A stretch of DNA of 64,000 bases from an uncultured Oscillospiraceae bacterium (lineage in GTDB: Bacteria; Bacillota; Clostridia; Oscillospirales; Oscillospiraceae), in NCBI GenBank assembly GCA_910587345.1, contig CAJUKH010000058.1, positions 42,866 through 106,865 of the forward strand. The letters are read 5' to 3'. Shown here one piece after another: positions 23,249 through 31,483 of the stretch. The stretch's first letter is position 1. Each line of letters opens with the position of its first letter. Position numbers and translations under genes: made by a program. The notes under the pieces are model-generated. The model made no database searches, had not been told where the DNA came from, and saw only the letters and a list, made by a program, of their open reading frames with translations.

Positions 23249-26059
23249 ATGGATTACAACAACACCGTCCACCTTCCCCAGACCGACTTTCCCATGCGGG
23301 CCGCACTGGCCAGGCGGGAGCCGGATATGCTGAAGGCCATGTACGAAAAGGATCTCTATAAGAAGATGGTGGCCCGCAATGAGGGTAAGCCCACCTTCGT
23401 CCTCCATGACGGCCCCCCCTATGCCAACGGCAATATCCATATCGGCACCGCCATGAACAAGATCTTGAAGGATATCATCGTCAAAAGCAGGAACATGACC
23501 GGCTTTCAGGCCCCCTATATCCCCGGCTGGGACACCCACGGCCTGCCCATCGAGACCGCTGTACTGAAGGATAAGTCGGTGAAGCGGGAGGAAATGACCA
23601 CCGCCCAGTTCCGGGACAAGTGCAAGGAGTTTGCGCTGGGCTACATCGAGAAGATGACGGCCCAGTTCCAGCGGCTGGGGGTTCTGGGTGAGTGGGAAAA
23701 CCCCTATATCACCCTGAAGCCCGAGTTTGAGGCCCGGCAGATCGAAGTCTTCGGCAAGATGGCCGAGAAGGGCCTTATCTATAAAGGCATGAAGACGGTC
23801 TATTGGTGCCCCCACGACCAGACCGCCCTGGCCGAAGCCGAAATCGAATACAAGGACGACCCCTGTACCACCATCTTTGTAAAGTTCCCCGTGAAGGACG
23901 ACAAGGGCAAGCTGAGTCAGTACTGCGACCTTTCCAAGACCTTCTTCGTCATCTGGACCACCACCCCCTGGACCATCCCGGGCAACATGGCCATCTCCCT
24001 CAATGCCGGGTTTGACTATGTACTGCTTCAGGTCCCCAATGGAGAGGTCTATATCATGGCCCAGGAACTGGCCGAGGGGGTCTGCAAAAAGGCGGGCATC
24101 GACTATGCCGCCTGTACCGTTTTGGCCACCCTGAAGGGCAGCGAGTTTGAGCTGATGGCGGCAAAGCACCCCCTGCTGGACCAGGATTCCGTCATTTTGA
24201 ACGGCGACCACGTTACGTTGGAGGCCGGCTCCGGCTGTGTCCACACCGCTCCCGGTTTCGGCGCCGAGGACTTTGACGTTTGCACACGGTATAATACCGC
24301 CGGGCTGACCCATATCGAGATCACCGTGCCGGTGAACGCCAAGGGCGTCATGACCGATGCCCGTTACAAGGGGCAGTACTACGCCAAGGGCAACGATATG
24401 GTGGTGAGTGACCTGGAGGCCGAGGGTTTCCTGGTGGCGAAAGAGCAGATCACCCACTCCTATCCCCACTGCTGGCGCTGTAAGGAGCCTATCATCTACC
24501 GGGCCACCGAGCAGTGGTTCTGCTCGGTGGACGCCATCAAGGAGGCCGCCGTGGCCGCCTGTGACGGCATCAAGTGGCACCCCGCCTGGGGCAAGGAGCG
24601 GATGGTCTCCATGATCTCGGAGCGCAACGATTGGTGTATTTCCCGTCAGCGGACCTGGGGCGTGCCCATCCCCGTCTTCTACTGCGACGACTGCGGCGAG
24701 GCCATCATCACCCCTGAGACCACTGCCCATGTGGCGCAGCTGTTCCGGGAGCACGGCTCCAACATCTGGTTTGACAAGGAAGCCGATGAGCTGGTGCCCG
24801 CCGGGTTCGTCTGCCCCAAGTGCGGCAAGACCCACTTCTCCAAAGAGACCGACATCATGGACGTGTGGTTCGATTCCGGCTCCACCTGGGCCGATGTGTG
24901 CCAGGGACGGGAGGCGCTCACCTACCCCGCCGACCTCTATCTGGAGGGGGGCGACCAGTACCGGGGCTGGTTCCAGTCCTCCATGCTCACCTCCATCGCC
25001 ACCAACGGGGTGGCCCCCTACAAGCAGATCGTCACCCACGGCTGGACGGTGGACGGCGAGGGCAAGGTAATGCACAAGTCCCTGGGCAATGCCATCTCCC
25101 CCGACGATGTGCTGAAGGAGTACGGCGCCGATATCTTCCGGCTGTGGGTGGCTTCCGCCGAGTACACCCAGGATATGCGCATCTCTCCCGAAATTCTGAA
25201 GCAGCTGAGTCAGGCTTATCTGAAGATCCGCAACACCGCCCGGTATATGCTGGGGAATCTGGACGGTTTCGACCCGAACCGCCGGGTGGCGCCCGCCGAT
25301 ATGACCGATTTGGACCGCTGGGCGGTATCCCGTCTGGGCAAGCTGGCCCACACCTGCCGGGAGGCCTATCACAGCTATGAGTTCCACCTTGCCTACCGGG
25401 CCATCTACAACTTCTGTGTGGTGGAGATGTCCAACTTCTATCTGGACATCATCAAGGACCGGCTCTACTGCGGCGATGCCGCCGGCCGTGCTTCGGCCCA
25501 GACCGCCCTTTATACCATTCTGGACGGCATGACAAGGCTTGTGGCCCCCGTGCTGGCGTTCACCAGCGACGAGATTTGGGAGGCCATGCCCCACGCCGCC
25601 GGGGACAACGGGGAAAGCGTACTGCTGAACGATATGCCCGACTTTGACCCCGCCTTTGCTCTTTCGGAAGAGGAAGAGGCCCGCTGGACCGGGGTCATGG
25701 CCCTTCGGGACGATGTGAACAAGGCTCTGGAGCTGGCCCGCACCGAGCAGGGGGTCAAGAAGAACCAGGACGCCGATTTGACCCTTACCTTCACCGAGGA
25801 GGCCTGGAAGGCCTTTGAGAGCCTCCGTATGGACGAGACGGAGCTGGCCGCTATCTGTATCGTCTCCGCCGTTAGGGTGGCGCAGGGGCAGGGAGAGGGC
25901 TATCAGGGCGAGTTTTTTGAGGGGATGACCGTGAAGGTCTCCCCCGCCGCCGGGGAGAAATGCCCCCGGTGCTGGAACCACGATGTTCACATCGGAACGG
26001 CCGGGCATCACGCCGAGCTGTGCGACCGGTGCGCCCATGTGCTGGAAAGCGAGCAGTAA
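23249..26059 (+). CDS. ileS: Isoleucyl-tRNA synthetase
   Basis: 936 aa, class I synthetase charging tRNA-Ile. The HIGH motif appears as HIGT in ANGNIHIGTAMNK; the KMSKS loop as VMHKS in GKVMHKSLGNAIS. The editing (CP1) domain contains TTTPWTIPGNMAIS and GCVHTAPGFGAEDF. The C-terminus has a zinc-binding CPRCW and CDRC pair. AAAGGAG at 23234-23240 fixes the start. Confidence 0.97.
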   Translation: MDYNNTVHLPQTDFPMRAALARREPDMLKAMYEKDLYKKMVARNEGKPTFVLHDGPPYANGNIHIGTAMNKILKDIIVKSRNMTGFQAPYIPGWDTHGLPIETAVLKDKSVKREEMTTAQFRDKCKEFALGYIEKMTAQFQRLGVLGEWENPYITLKPEFEARQIEVFGKMAEKGLIYKGMKTVYWCPHDQTALAEAEIEYKDDPCTTIFVKFPVKDDKGKLSQYCDLSKTFFVIWTTTPWTIPGNMAISLNAGFDYVLLQVPNGEVYIMAQELAEGVCKKAGIDYAACTVLATLKGSEFELMAAKHPLLDQDSVILNGDHVTLEAGSGCVHTAPGFGAEDFDVCTRYNTAGLTHIEITVPVNAKGVMTDARYKGQYYAKGNDMVVSDLEAEGFLVAKEQITHSYPHCWRCKEPIIYRATEQWFCSVDAIKEAAVAACDGIKWHPAWGKERMVSMISERNDWCISRQRTWGVPIPVFYCDDCGEAIITPETTAHVAQLFREHGSNIWFDKEADELVPAGFVCPKCGKTHFSKETDIMDVWFDSGSTWADVCQGREALTYPADLYLEGGDQYRGWFQSSMLTSIATNGVAPYKQIVTHGWTVDGEGKVMHKSLGNAISPDDVLKEYGADIFRLWVASAEYTQDMRISPEILKQLSQAYLKIRNTARYMLGNLDGFDPNRRVAPADMTDLDRWAVSRLGKLAHTCREAYHSYEFHLAYRAIYNFCVVEMSNFYLDIIKDRLYCGDAAGRASAQTALYTILDGMTRLVAPVLAFTSDEIWEAMPHAAGDNGESVLLNDMPDFDPAFALSEEEEARWTGVMALRDDVNKALELARTEQGVKKNQDADLTLTFTEEAWKAFESLRMDETELAAICIVSAVRVAQGQGEGYQGEFFEGMTVKVSPAAGEKCPRCWNHDVHIGTAGHHAELCDRCAHVLESEQ

Positions 26060-26071
26060 GGGAATACGGAA

Positions 26072-26105
26072 AAGCAACGCTGTATTTTACAGCGTTGCTT
26101 TTTTG
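26072..26105 (+). terminator. Terminator after ileS
   Basis: AGCAACGCTGTA and TACAGCGTTGCT pair around a 2-3-base loop and are followed by six T. Confidence 0.9.
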
Positions 26106-26137
26106 CCGTGTGGGGGTCATTGGCCTGCCCGGAAAAA

Positions 26138-26180
26138 GAAAAAGCGGACCTGCATGATGTCATGCAGGTCCGCTTTCCTT
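26138..26180 (-). terminator. Terminator after the SLH/PepSY-type protein gene
   Basis: AAAGCGGACCTGCATGA and its complement form a 17-bp stem; on the minus strand a T-rich tract follows. Confidence 0.85.
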
Positions 26181-26186
26181 TCCTTT

Positions 26187-28376
26187 TTACCGTTTCATCG
26201 CCTTCCACAGAAGGACCGCACCCTCGCACCGCGCCGCCGGGCGGTCGGGGGCGTAGTTGTTTTGGCTGTCTCCGGTGACAAGACCCAGCCCCTGGGCCAG
26301 AGCGGCGTAGCCCAGCTGCTCTGCGGCAATGGTGTCGGCGTCGGCAAAGTCGCAGCGGAAAATGCCCTTCAGCCCGGCAACATGGCGATAGCCCATGCTG
26401 TCCAGCAGCATCTTCACCATCTCGCCCCGGGTCAGCGCCTTGTCCTCCTGCCGCTCTTCTCCGGTGAGAAGGCCCTGGCGGATGGCAAAGTCATAGAGCC
26501 GGTCGGTATCGCCTTCGTTGGCGGGGTCGTAGCTGTAGCCGTTGGCGGCGGCCAGCAGGACGATGTAGTCCAGCTGGGTCAGGGCCTTGTCCGCCTCGGC
26601 CTTGCCGCCCTGCCAGCCCACGTTGTACCGGGCAAGCTCGTTGAGAATATCGGCGGCCCAGTGGCCTTCCAAATCGTCATAGGCCATTTTGACCCGCTGG
26701 GACTGCTCTGTTTTCACCGGCTCCCCGGTCTTGGCGTCCACACCGGTGTACCAGCCGTCCCGCTCCCCCAGAGCATAGCCCGGCTTCAGGGCGTTATAGT
26801 AGCTGTACCCGGCGCTGCGCAGCAGCTCGAACTCTTGGGTCATGTCCAGAGCCACGGGGACCTCCAGGTAGGCCAGCTCCACCGGGAAGGTGCCGCACCA
26901 GGCGTCGACGGCGGCCTCCTCGGAGATAAGCCCCTGGGCGCTGTCAAAGGTCACGGCGTCGTCAAAGGATTTGGAAAAGCCCATAATGGAGCCGTTGGCG
27001 GCATCCACCCGGACCGTGATGCTGTTGCCGGGGAAGAAATAGCCGTTGACCTTCTGGGCGAAGGTGAAGGACCACTCGGTGGCGTCGGCATCTCCGTCCG
27101 GCGCGTTGTAGACCTCGGTCTTGCCGTACTGGTCGGGCCAAAGGGCCTTCAGGAAGGCCTCCCCCTTGGTCTGGGCGGCCCGAGCGGTGATGTATGCGGC
27201 GCCGTCCTGACGGGTCCGGTAAGGGTTGCTGCCGTACATACCGAGAAGGGTCCCGGTCTTGGCGTCCACCGTCACATAGCGGCGGCAGATCCCCTCGGCA
27301 GTGTTTCTGGCGTAGGATACCCGGGCGGTCACCTCTCCGGTCTCCCGGTCCACGGAATAGCCCGCAGTCCCCAGGGTGTATGCCTCCAGCCCCAGCTCCT
27401 GCCAGGCGCGGATCTTTTGATCCAACGCTTCCTTGTCCAGTACACCCTCCAGCTTGGCGACCCCCTCCAGCTCCACGTCGGTAAGGGTGGCCTCGCCCTC
27501 ATCGGCGGCAGCCTCGACCCGCAGGGTGGTGTTGGCCGTTTTCATGTCTCCGGCGGCGGCATCGTACTGCTGGCGCAGCTTGGCCTGAAGCTCGGTGAGA
27601 TTCACAAGGTCCCCGGTGGCGGCGTCCACATAGAAGGCGTCGGTGGTGTTAGGCAGATACCGCAGCACGGCCTTTTTCTCACTGTCCTCCTTGCCGTCCC
27701 ACTCCAGCACATATTCCAGCCGGAGGGAAAGGGTGCCCTTCAGAAGCGCCCGGGCGGCCTCTTCGGTGACGGCGGTCTCCGCTGCCCCGGGGGTTCCGGC
27801 GTAGTCGGACAGGTCCCCCCGCCAGAAGCGGGTCACCGCCCCGTCAGAGAGCCGTACCCGCACAAAGACGGTCATGGGGGAAGGCAGGCCGTTCAGCGCT
27901 ACGGTTCCCCGGAAGGAATAGCTTTCGGCAGAGAGGGACTCTTCCCACTCGTCGGCAAAGGTCACCACCTCGTTTTCCTCCAGCACCTTGCCCAAAAAGG
28001 TCTGGGCGCAGGTCCCGGCCTGAGAGCGGCTCATGGCGGGGAAGGAAAGCCCTCCGCTGCTCCCTGCGGTAACGGGTTCCACCACAGACCCGCCTTCCCA
28101 GCGGTTGAGGGACAGGACCTTGCCTTCCCCGGTGGCGGTGACGTTCAGCTCCTCATCCTCGTTTTTCCAGGTCAGGCTCCAACGGGTGCCCAGAGCCGTC
28201 TCGTCGGGTTCGCCGTAAAATTCGGTGTACTCCTCTCCGATCCCCAGCGTTCCCTTTACCGCCAGGGTCACCCGGGTCAGCCGCTCGTCGGCGGCCTCCG
28301 CCGCCAGAGCGGGAGCCGACAGGGACAGGCCCAGGGCCACCGACAGGCCGGCGGCCAGCAGTTTTTTCAGCTTCAT
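26187..28376 (-). CDS. Secreted SLH-domain protein with YcdB/PepSY-like repeats
   Basis: 729 aa. A signal peptide ends at about residue 26 (APALAAEA). The middle ~480 residues contain repeated units of the type DAATGDLVNL, DRETGEVTAR, DAKTGTLLGM and DAKTGEPVKT, as in YcdB/YcdC and PepSY-like extracellular proteins. The C-terminal ~170 residues carry SLH-like repeats (LEGHWAADILNELARY, LTRGEMVKMLLDSMGY, CDFADADTIAAEQLGYAAL) for cell-wall binding. Start 28376 follows AAAAGGAGG. Function beyond surface location unknown. Confidence 0.8.
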   Translation of the reverse strand: MKLKKLLAAGLSVALGLSLSAPALAAEAADERLTRVTLAVKGTLGIGEEYTEFYGEPDETALGTRWSLTWKNEDEELNVTATGEGKVLSLNRWEGGSVVEPVTAGSSGGLSFPAMSRSQAGTCAQTFLGKVLEENEVVTFADEWEESLSAESYSFRGTVALNGLPSPMTVFVRVRLSDGAVTRFWRGDLSDYAGTPGAAETAVTEEAARALLKGTLSLRLEYVLEWDGKEDSEKKAVLRYLPNTTDAFYVDAATGDLVNLTELQAKLRQQYDAAAGDMKTANTTLRVEAAADEGEATLTDVELEGVAKLEGVLDKEALDQKIRAWQELGLEAYTLGTAGYSVDRETGEVTARVSYARNTAEGICRRYVTVDAKTGTLLGMYGSNPYRTRQDGAAYITARAAQTKGEAFLKALWPDQYGKTEVYNAPDGDADATEWSFTFAQKVNGYFFPGNSITVRVDAANGSIMGFSKSFDDAVTFDSAQGLISEEAAVDAWCGTFPVELAYLEVPVALDMTQEFELLRSAGYSYYNALKPGYALGERDGWYTGVDAKTGEPVKTEQSQRVKMAYDDLEGHWAADILNELARYNVGWQGGKAEADKALTQLDYIVLLAAANGYSYDPANEGDTDRLYDFAIRQGLLTGEERQEDKALTRGEMVKMLLDSMGYRHVAGLKGIFRCDFADADTIAAEQLGYAALAQGLGLVTGDSQNNYAPDRPAARCEGAVLLWKAMKR

Positions 28377-28463
28377 GCTGCATCCTCCTTTTCGGGCCGG
28401 AAGGCCCATTCTCTATCCACTTTGACGGAAAAAAGAAGAAAAAGTTCCCCTTTTTGGAAATTT

Positions 28464-29060
28464 TCAGCGGATATGTGCCCGCCATACCGCTGCCCGGGCC
28501 AGCCTTTGCCGAAGGGGAGAGCGGTCCTCGGGAAGAAGAGACAGCCCCGCCAGAGCGGCCACCTCCTCCACCACCCGGCCGACGGGTTTTCCGTCGGTCT
28601 CCACCGGGACGCCCCACCGGCCCTCGGCAAAAAAGGCCAGGCACCGGTCCATGGCGTCCAAAGCAAAGGCCTCCCGGTTCAGCCATCCCAGGTTCCGTTT
28701 CCGTAACCGCTTTACCAGCGTCTCCCGCCGGGCGGACAAAATGACGTGGACCAGGCCGATGCCCTCCCCGGCCAGCCTGCCGGGCAGGACCCGGCAATAG
28801 TCCTCGTTGACCAGCGTCATGGGGACGATGACCGGCCCGGGATGCTCCCGGCCCAGAGTGGCAAGGATGGGATAATTCAGCTCCCGCCATAGGGGGATAT
28901 CCTGAAAATCAGGCCTGTCCATGGCGGCGGGCAGATTTTTTCGCAAAAAATACCCCACCTCCTCCGGGTCATAGATAAAGGCTCCGGGCAGCCGTCGGGC
29001 CAATTCGTGGGCGACGGTGGTTTTTCCCGCCCCAAAGGCCCCGTTAAGCCAAAGGATCAT
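28464..29060 (-). CDS. TmrB-like P-loop ATP-binding protein
   Basis: 198 aa. The Walker A motif is NGAFGAGKTT at about residues 6-15. The pattern continues with YDPEEVGYFLRKNLP, DFQDIPLWRELNY, VIVPMTLVN and a C-terminal HIR, closely following the plan of Bacillus TmrB, a tunicamycin-resistance ATP-binding protein. Resistance itself is only an inference. The start codon is 17 bases from three SOS boxes that also cover the divergent promoter, so it may be damage-controlled too. Confidence 0.75.
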   Translation of the reverse strand: MILWLNGAFGAGKTTVAHELARRLPGAFIYDPEEVGYFLRKNLPAAMDRPDFQDIPLWRELNYPILATLGREHPGPVIVPMTLVNEDYCRVLPGRLAGEGIGLVHVILSARRETLVKRLRKRNLGWLNREAFALDAMDRCLAFFAEGRWGVPVETDGKPVGRVVEEVAALAGLSLLPEDRSPLRQRLARAAVWRAHIR

Positions 29061-29076
29061 AAAAAACACCCCCAAA

Positions 29077-29137
29077 CGAACATTTGTTCTTGACATTATC
29101 GAACAAACGTTGTATATTGTAGAAGAACAGACGTTCC
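29077..29137 (+). promoter_or_regulatory. SOS promoter with three LexA boxes
   Basis: LexA-type boxes fit CGAACRNRYGTTYC with one or two mismatches: CGAACATTTGTTCT (29077-29090), CGAACAAACGTTGT (29100-29113) and AGAACAGACGTTCC (29124-29137). Centres are 23-24 bp apart. The promoter TTGACA (29090-29095), 17-base spacer, TATATT (29113-29118) lies among them. LexA bound here would block the rightward gene and perhaps the leftward one. Confidence 0.75.
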
Positions 29138-29232
29138 ATTTTCTTAAAACGGGCCGAATCACAGAAATAAGTCCCGATGATGGGACAACAAATTTGATAA
29201 AGTACCCTCAACAGATTTGAGGAGGAAACGCC

Positions 29233-29571
29233 ATGGATACCATCTATTATACGTTAAATACCCGCAGAGTCAAGGTCAGCGGCGGTGCCGACCTGCTTAC
29301 TTTTGTGTCCGCCCCCGCCCCGGCTCCCGCCGAGAGGGGGCAGGTGCTGGACTTTGCCCGCTGCCGCCAGCGGCTGGAAACCAGAGAGGCGTGGAAGGAA
29401 CTGTCCCGGACCGCCGAGGCGGTCTCTTTCTCCGATGAAGCGCCGGAGGAGGTCCCTGCCGCCGCAGCCGTTCGCCGGGAACGGCGGGAGTCCCGGCTGG
29501 ACCTTGTGGTGTCCGTTGCTCTGCTTCTTACTGCCGCAGCCGCCGCGGCCGCTTTTCTCCAACTTCTGTGA
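29233..29571 (+). CDS. SOS-controlled small tail-anchored membrane protein
   Basis: 112 aa. A ~90-residue soluble part (starts MDTIYYTLNTRRVKVSGG; Pro/Ala-rich near 27-35 and charged near 80-88) is followed by one C-terminal hydrophobic helix (about 91-111, Leu/Ala-rich). GAGGAGG precedes the ATG. The promoter carries three LexA boxes. Small SOS-induced membrane proteins in other bacteria (YneA, SidA) halt division; a similar role is plausible here but unproven, and there is no LysM motif as in YneA. Confidence 0.7.
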   Translation: MDTIYYTLNTRRVKVSGGADLLTFVSAPAPAPAERGQVLDFARCRQRLETREAWKELSRTAEAVSFSDEAPEEVPAAAAVRRERRESRLDLVVSVALLLTAAAAAAAFLQLL

Positions 29572-29575
29572 GAGT

Positions 29576-29616
29576 AAAAAACCGGGGGTCCTTCCATCGG
29601 AAGGACCCCCGGTTTT
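29576..29616 (+). terminator. Bidirectional terminator after the SOS gene
   Basis: AAAAACCGGGGGTCCTTCC and its complement form a near-perfect stem with T runs on both strands; it also serves the converging kinase remnant. Confidence 0.9.
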
Positions 29617-29620
29617 TCCG

Positions 29621-29977
29621 TCAAGGGGATAGCTCGCTGGCGGACCCAAAGAGGCGGCGGCCCGTGCGGTCCATATAGTCGCAAATCAGACCCGCTGCCC
29701 CCTCCCCCATGGCTGCGTCAATGCACAGCTCATAGCCGTGGAGGTCACCCCAAAGCCGTCCGGAGACGGTTTTGTAATAAGCGGCCCGTGCGGCGCCGGA
29801 CCGGGCGATGCTCCTGCGTGCCTCCTCCGGGCTGTCCCCGTACATTTCCGCCACTTTCTTCATGCGGTACTCTTTGGAGGCGCAGATAAAGACCCGTACC
29901 ACGTTGGGGTACTCCCGCAGTACATGGTCCGCCGCACGGCCCACGACGACACAGGCCCCGCATCCGTGCCGTGATCA
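29621..29977 (-). pseudogene. Cytidylate-kinase-like protein, 5' truncated remnant
   Basis: The frame ending at 29621 encodes ACVVVGRAADHVLREYPN, VRVFICASKEYRMKKV and ARAAYYKTVSG, the C-terminal half of the cytidylate-kinase-like family. Family members start with an ITISREYGSGG-type P-loop, which is missing. Upstream of about 29977 the frame meets stop codons. An ATG at 29944 exists but has no binding site. The gene has lost its N-terminal half. Confidence 0.6.
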
Positions 29978-30086
29978 GTCTTACGCGCCGTGCGCCGCAT
30001 GTGTCGTTGATTGCCATATTGAATTCCTGCTTATGATAGCAGCCGCCATTTTAAAATGGAAAGGGCATTTTTCACAAAAAGCGGGG

Positions 30087-30776
30087 TCAACGGGCGGCGT
30101 CTTCCCCCGACTTTCGCACTGCTTCCTCCTCCGCCAGAGCCTTCTGAAAGGCCTCCCAGGCCCCGGGATGCTCCACATAGTACCGGGGGCAGAGCTTCCC
30201 CGTCACATCGTAGTGGCGGATGACATCCTCCGGGGACAGCCCGTAAAAACCCTCCAGCCAGTCCACCAGCCGCACCAGAGCGGCGTAGCTTTCCGGGGTA
30301 AACTCCCCCGTGTCGTCGGGGTGGCACACCTCGATGGAGATGGTGTCGTGGTTGCGGTCGCTGGAGCAGTAGGCCACCTCCCCCAAGGGCACGCACAGCA
30401 GGACCTCCCCCTCCAGCCCCACCAGAAAATGGCTGGAGGCATAGGTCTCGTGACTTTGGGCCAGCCCGGCGAAATAGCTCCGGTTCTGTCCGGCGGAGGT
30501 GCCCGGATTTCCCACATAATGGACCACGATGCCGTTGACCCCATCCATGGCGGTTCCCGGCCGGGACCAGTCGTTTACCGGCAGCAGCTGTTCTTCCGCC
30601 CACGCCGGGTACTGCTCCGGTACCGGCACCTGGATCGTTGTCGGCTTCCGGCGGAGGACAAAGGCGGCTGCCAACGCCGCTATGACGAAAAGGCATATTG
30701 CCTGAACGGGCCGCAGCCTCCGCCCCAAACGTCGACCGCCCCGCCGGTGGGCGGGGCGGCGGGATGTACTCTCCAT
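30087..30776 (-). CDS. N-acetylmuramoyl-L-alanine amidase (Amidase_2/PGRP fold), membrane-anchored
   Basis: 229 aa. A basic N-terminus is followed by a transmembrane segment (about 25-41). The amidase domain has the first zinc His in GIVVHYVGNPGTSAGQN, SSHFLVGLEGEV, CHPDDTGEFT, and the second His in VIRHYDVTGKLCPRYY. It cleaves the amide bond between MurNAc and L-Ala outside the membrane. It is encoded 82 bases after spoIIID on the same strand, so a role in sporulation wall remodelling is possible. Confidence 0.85.
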   Translation of the reverse strand: MESTSRRPAHRRGGRRLGRRLRPVQAICLFVIAALAAAFVLRRKPTTIQVPVPEQYPAWAEEQLLPVNDWSRPGTAMDGVNGIVVHYVGNPGTSAGQNRSYFAGLAQSHETYASSHFLVGLEGEVLLCVPLGEVAYCSSDRNHDTISIEVCHPDDTGEFTPESYAALVRLVDWLEGFYGLSPEDVIRHYDVTGKLCPRYYVEHPGAWEAFQKALAEEEAVRKSGEDAAR

Positions 30777-30858
30777 AGAAGCCCCTCCATTCCCTCGATT
30801 TCGACAAGCCCATTATATCGGGGGAGGTGGAGGAATGTCCTTACTTTTTTCTGAAGAT

Positions 30859-31095
30859 TCAGTCTCCCTTGTATTTTTTCCGGGTGGCGATGCCGCCCCG
30901 GATGTGCCGCTGGGCCTTGTTCTCTTCCAATACCGCCTTAGCCTGAAGGTAGAGGGGCCGGTTAAAGGCGGGCAGCCGTTCGCTCAGGTCCTTGTGGACG
31001 GTGGACTTGGAAATGCTGAATTTTGCGGCCGCAGTGCGGACGGTGGCCCGATTCTCTATGATGTACTGGGCGAGCTTAACAGCCCGCTCCTCCAT
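30859..31095 (-). CDS. spoIIID: Sporulation transcription factor SpoIIID
   Basis: 78 aa. The helix-turn-helix (TVRTAAAKFSISKSTVHKDL, about residues 18-37) and the surrounding sequence (RAVKLAQYIIENRAT, ENKAQRHIRGGIATRKKY) match SpoIIID, the mother-cell regulator acting between sigma-E and sigma-K. AAAGGGAAT precedes ATG 31095; a longer reading from 31125 is less likely. Confidence 0.93.
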   Translation of the reverse strand: MEERAVKLAQYIIENRATVRTAAAKFSISKSTVHKDLSERLPAFNRPLYLQAKAVLEENKAQRHIRGGIATRKKYKGD

Positions 31096-31260
31096 ATTCC
31101 CTTTCACGCACAACACACTCCCCATGGGTCAGTCTGGGGAATGTATATGAGCGAAAGCGGAGAAATATGAGAGGCGGAAAAATTCTGAAAAAGCACACAT
31201 ATCGAAATGGTCAGGTTCTGTATGGGCGCACAAAAAATCTCTGTGCGAATAAAAGGGAAT

Positions 31261-31294
31261 AACCCTTATAAGAGTCATGACTCTTATAAGGGTT
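31261..31294. promoter_or_regulatory. Perfect 34-bp palindrome
   Basis: Each half is AACCCTTATAAGAGTCA, joined without a loop to its exact complement. It lies between spoIIID and the ychF relic; a protein-binding site or double-ended terminator are possible. No poly-T follows on either strand. The rest of 31096-31320 shows no gene. Confidence 0.6.
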
Positions 31295-31321
31295 GACCTC
31301 TAAACAAATTTTGGGGAAAAA

Positions 31322-31483
31322 TTACACATTGAACCGGAACAGGACGATATCCCCGTCCTTCATCTCGTCGCCGCAAGCTCCATATCCTTCGTCCCGGCGT
31401 AAACACCGGGCCTCGCTCATTTCGCTGCGGCTCCTCTCCCCACAAAAGCTGAGGACTGCTTTTGTGGGAACCCCTTTGTCCTC
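31322..31483 (-). repeat. Relic of a ychF 3' end plus family-3 element
   Basis: 31322-31362 (minus strand) repeats the last 13 codons and stop of ychF, with only synonymous changes (GGG/GGA, AAT/AAC, GTG/GTA). Between it and the live ychF stop lies a ~115-bp family-3 element: head CAAAGGGGTTCCCAC, stem CCCACAAAAGC/GCTTTTGTGGG, tail GGATATGGAGCTTGCG. It is not coding. Confidence 0.75.

Noticed and set aside
23228..26077. 949-codon open frame antisense to ileS
   Set aside because: Shadow frame caused by high GC and codon bias; no ribosome site, composition rich in Gly/His/Val typical of antisense frames, and ileS itself is unmistakable.
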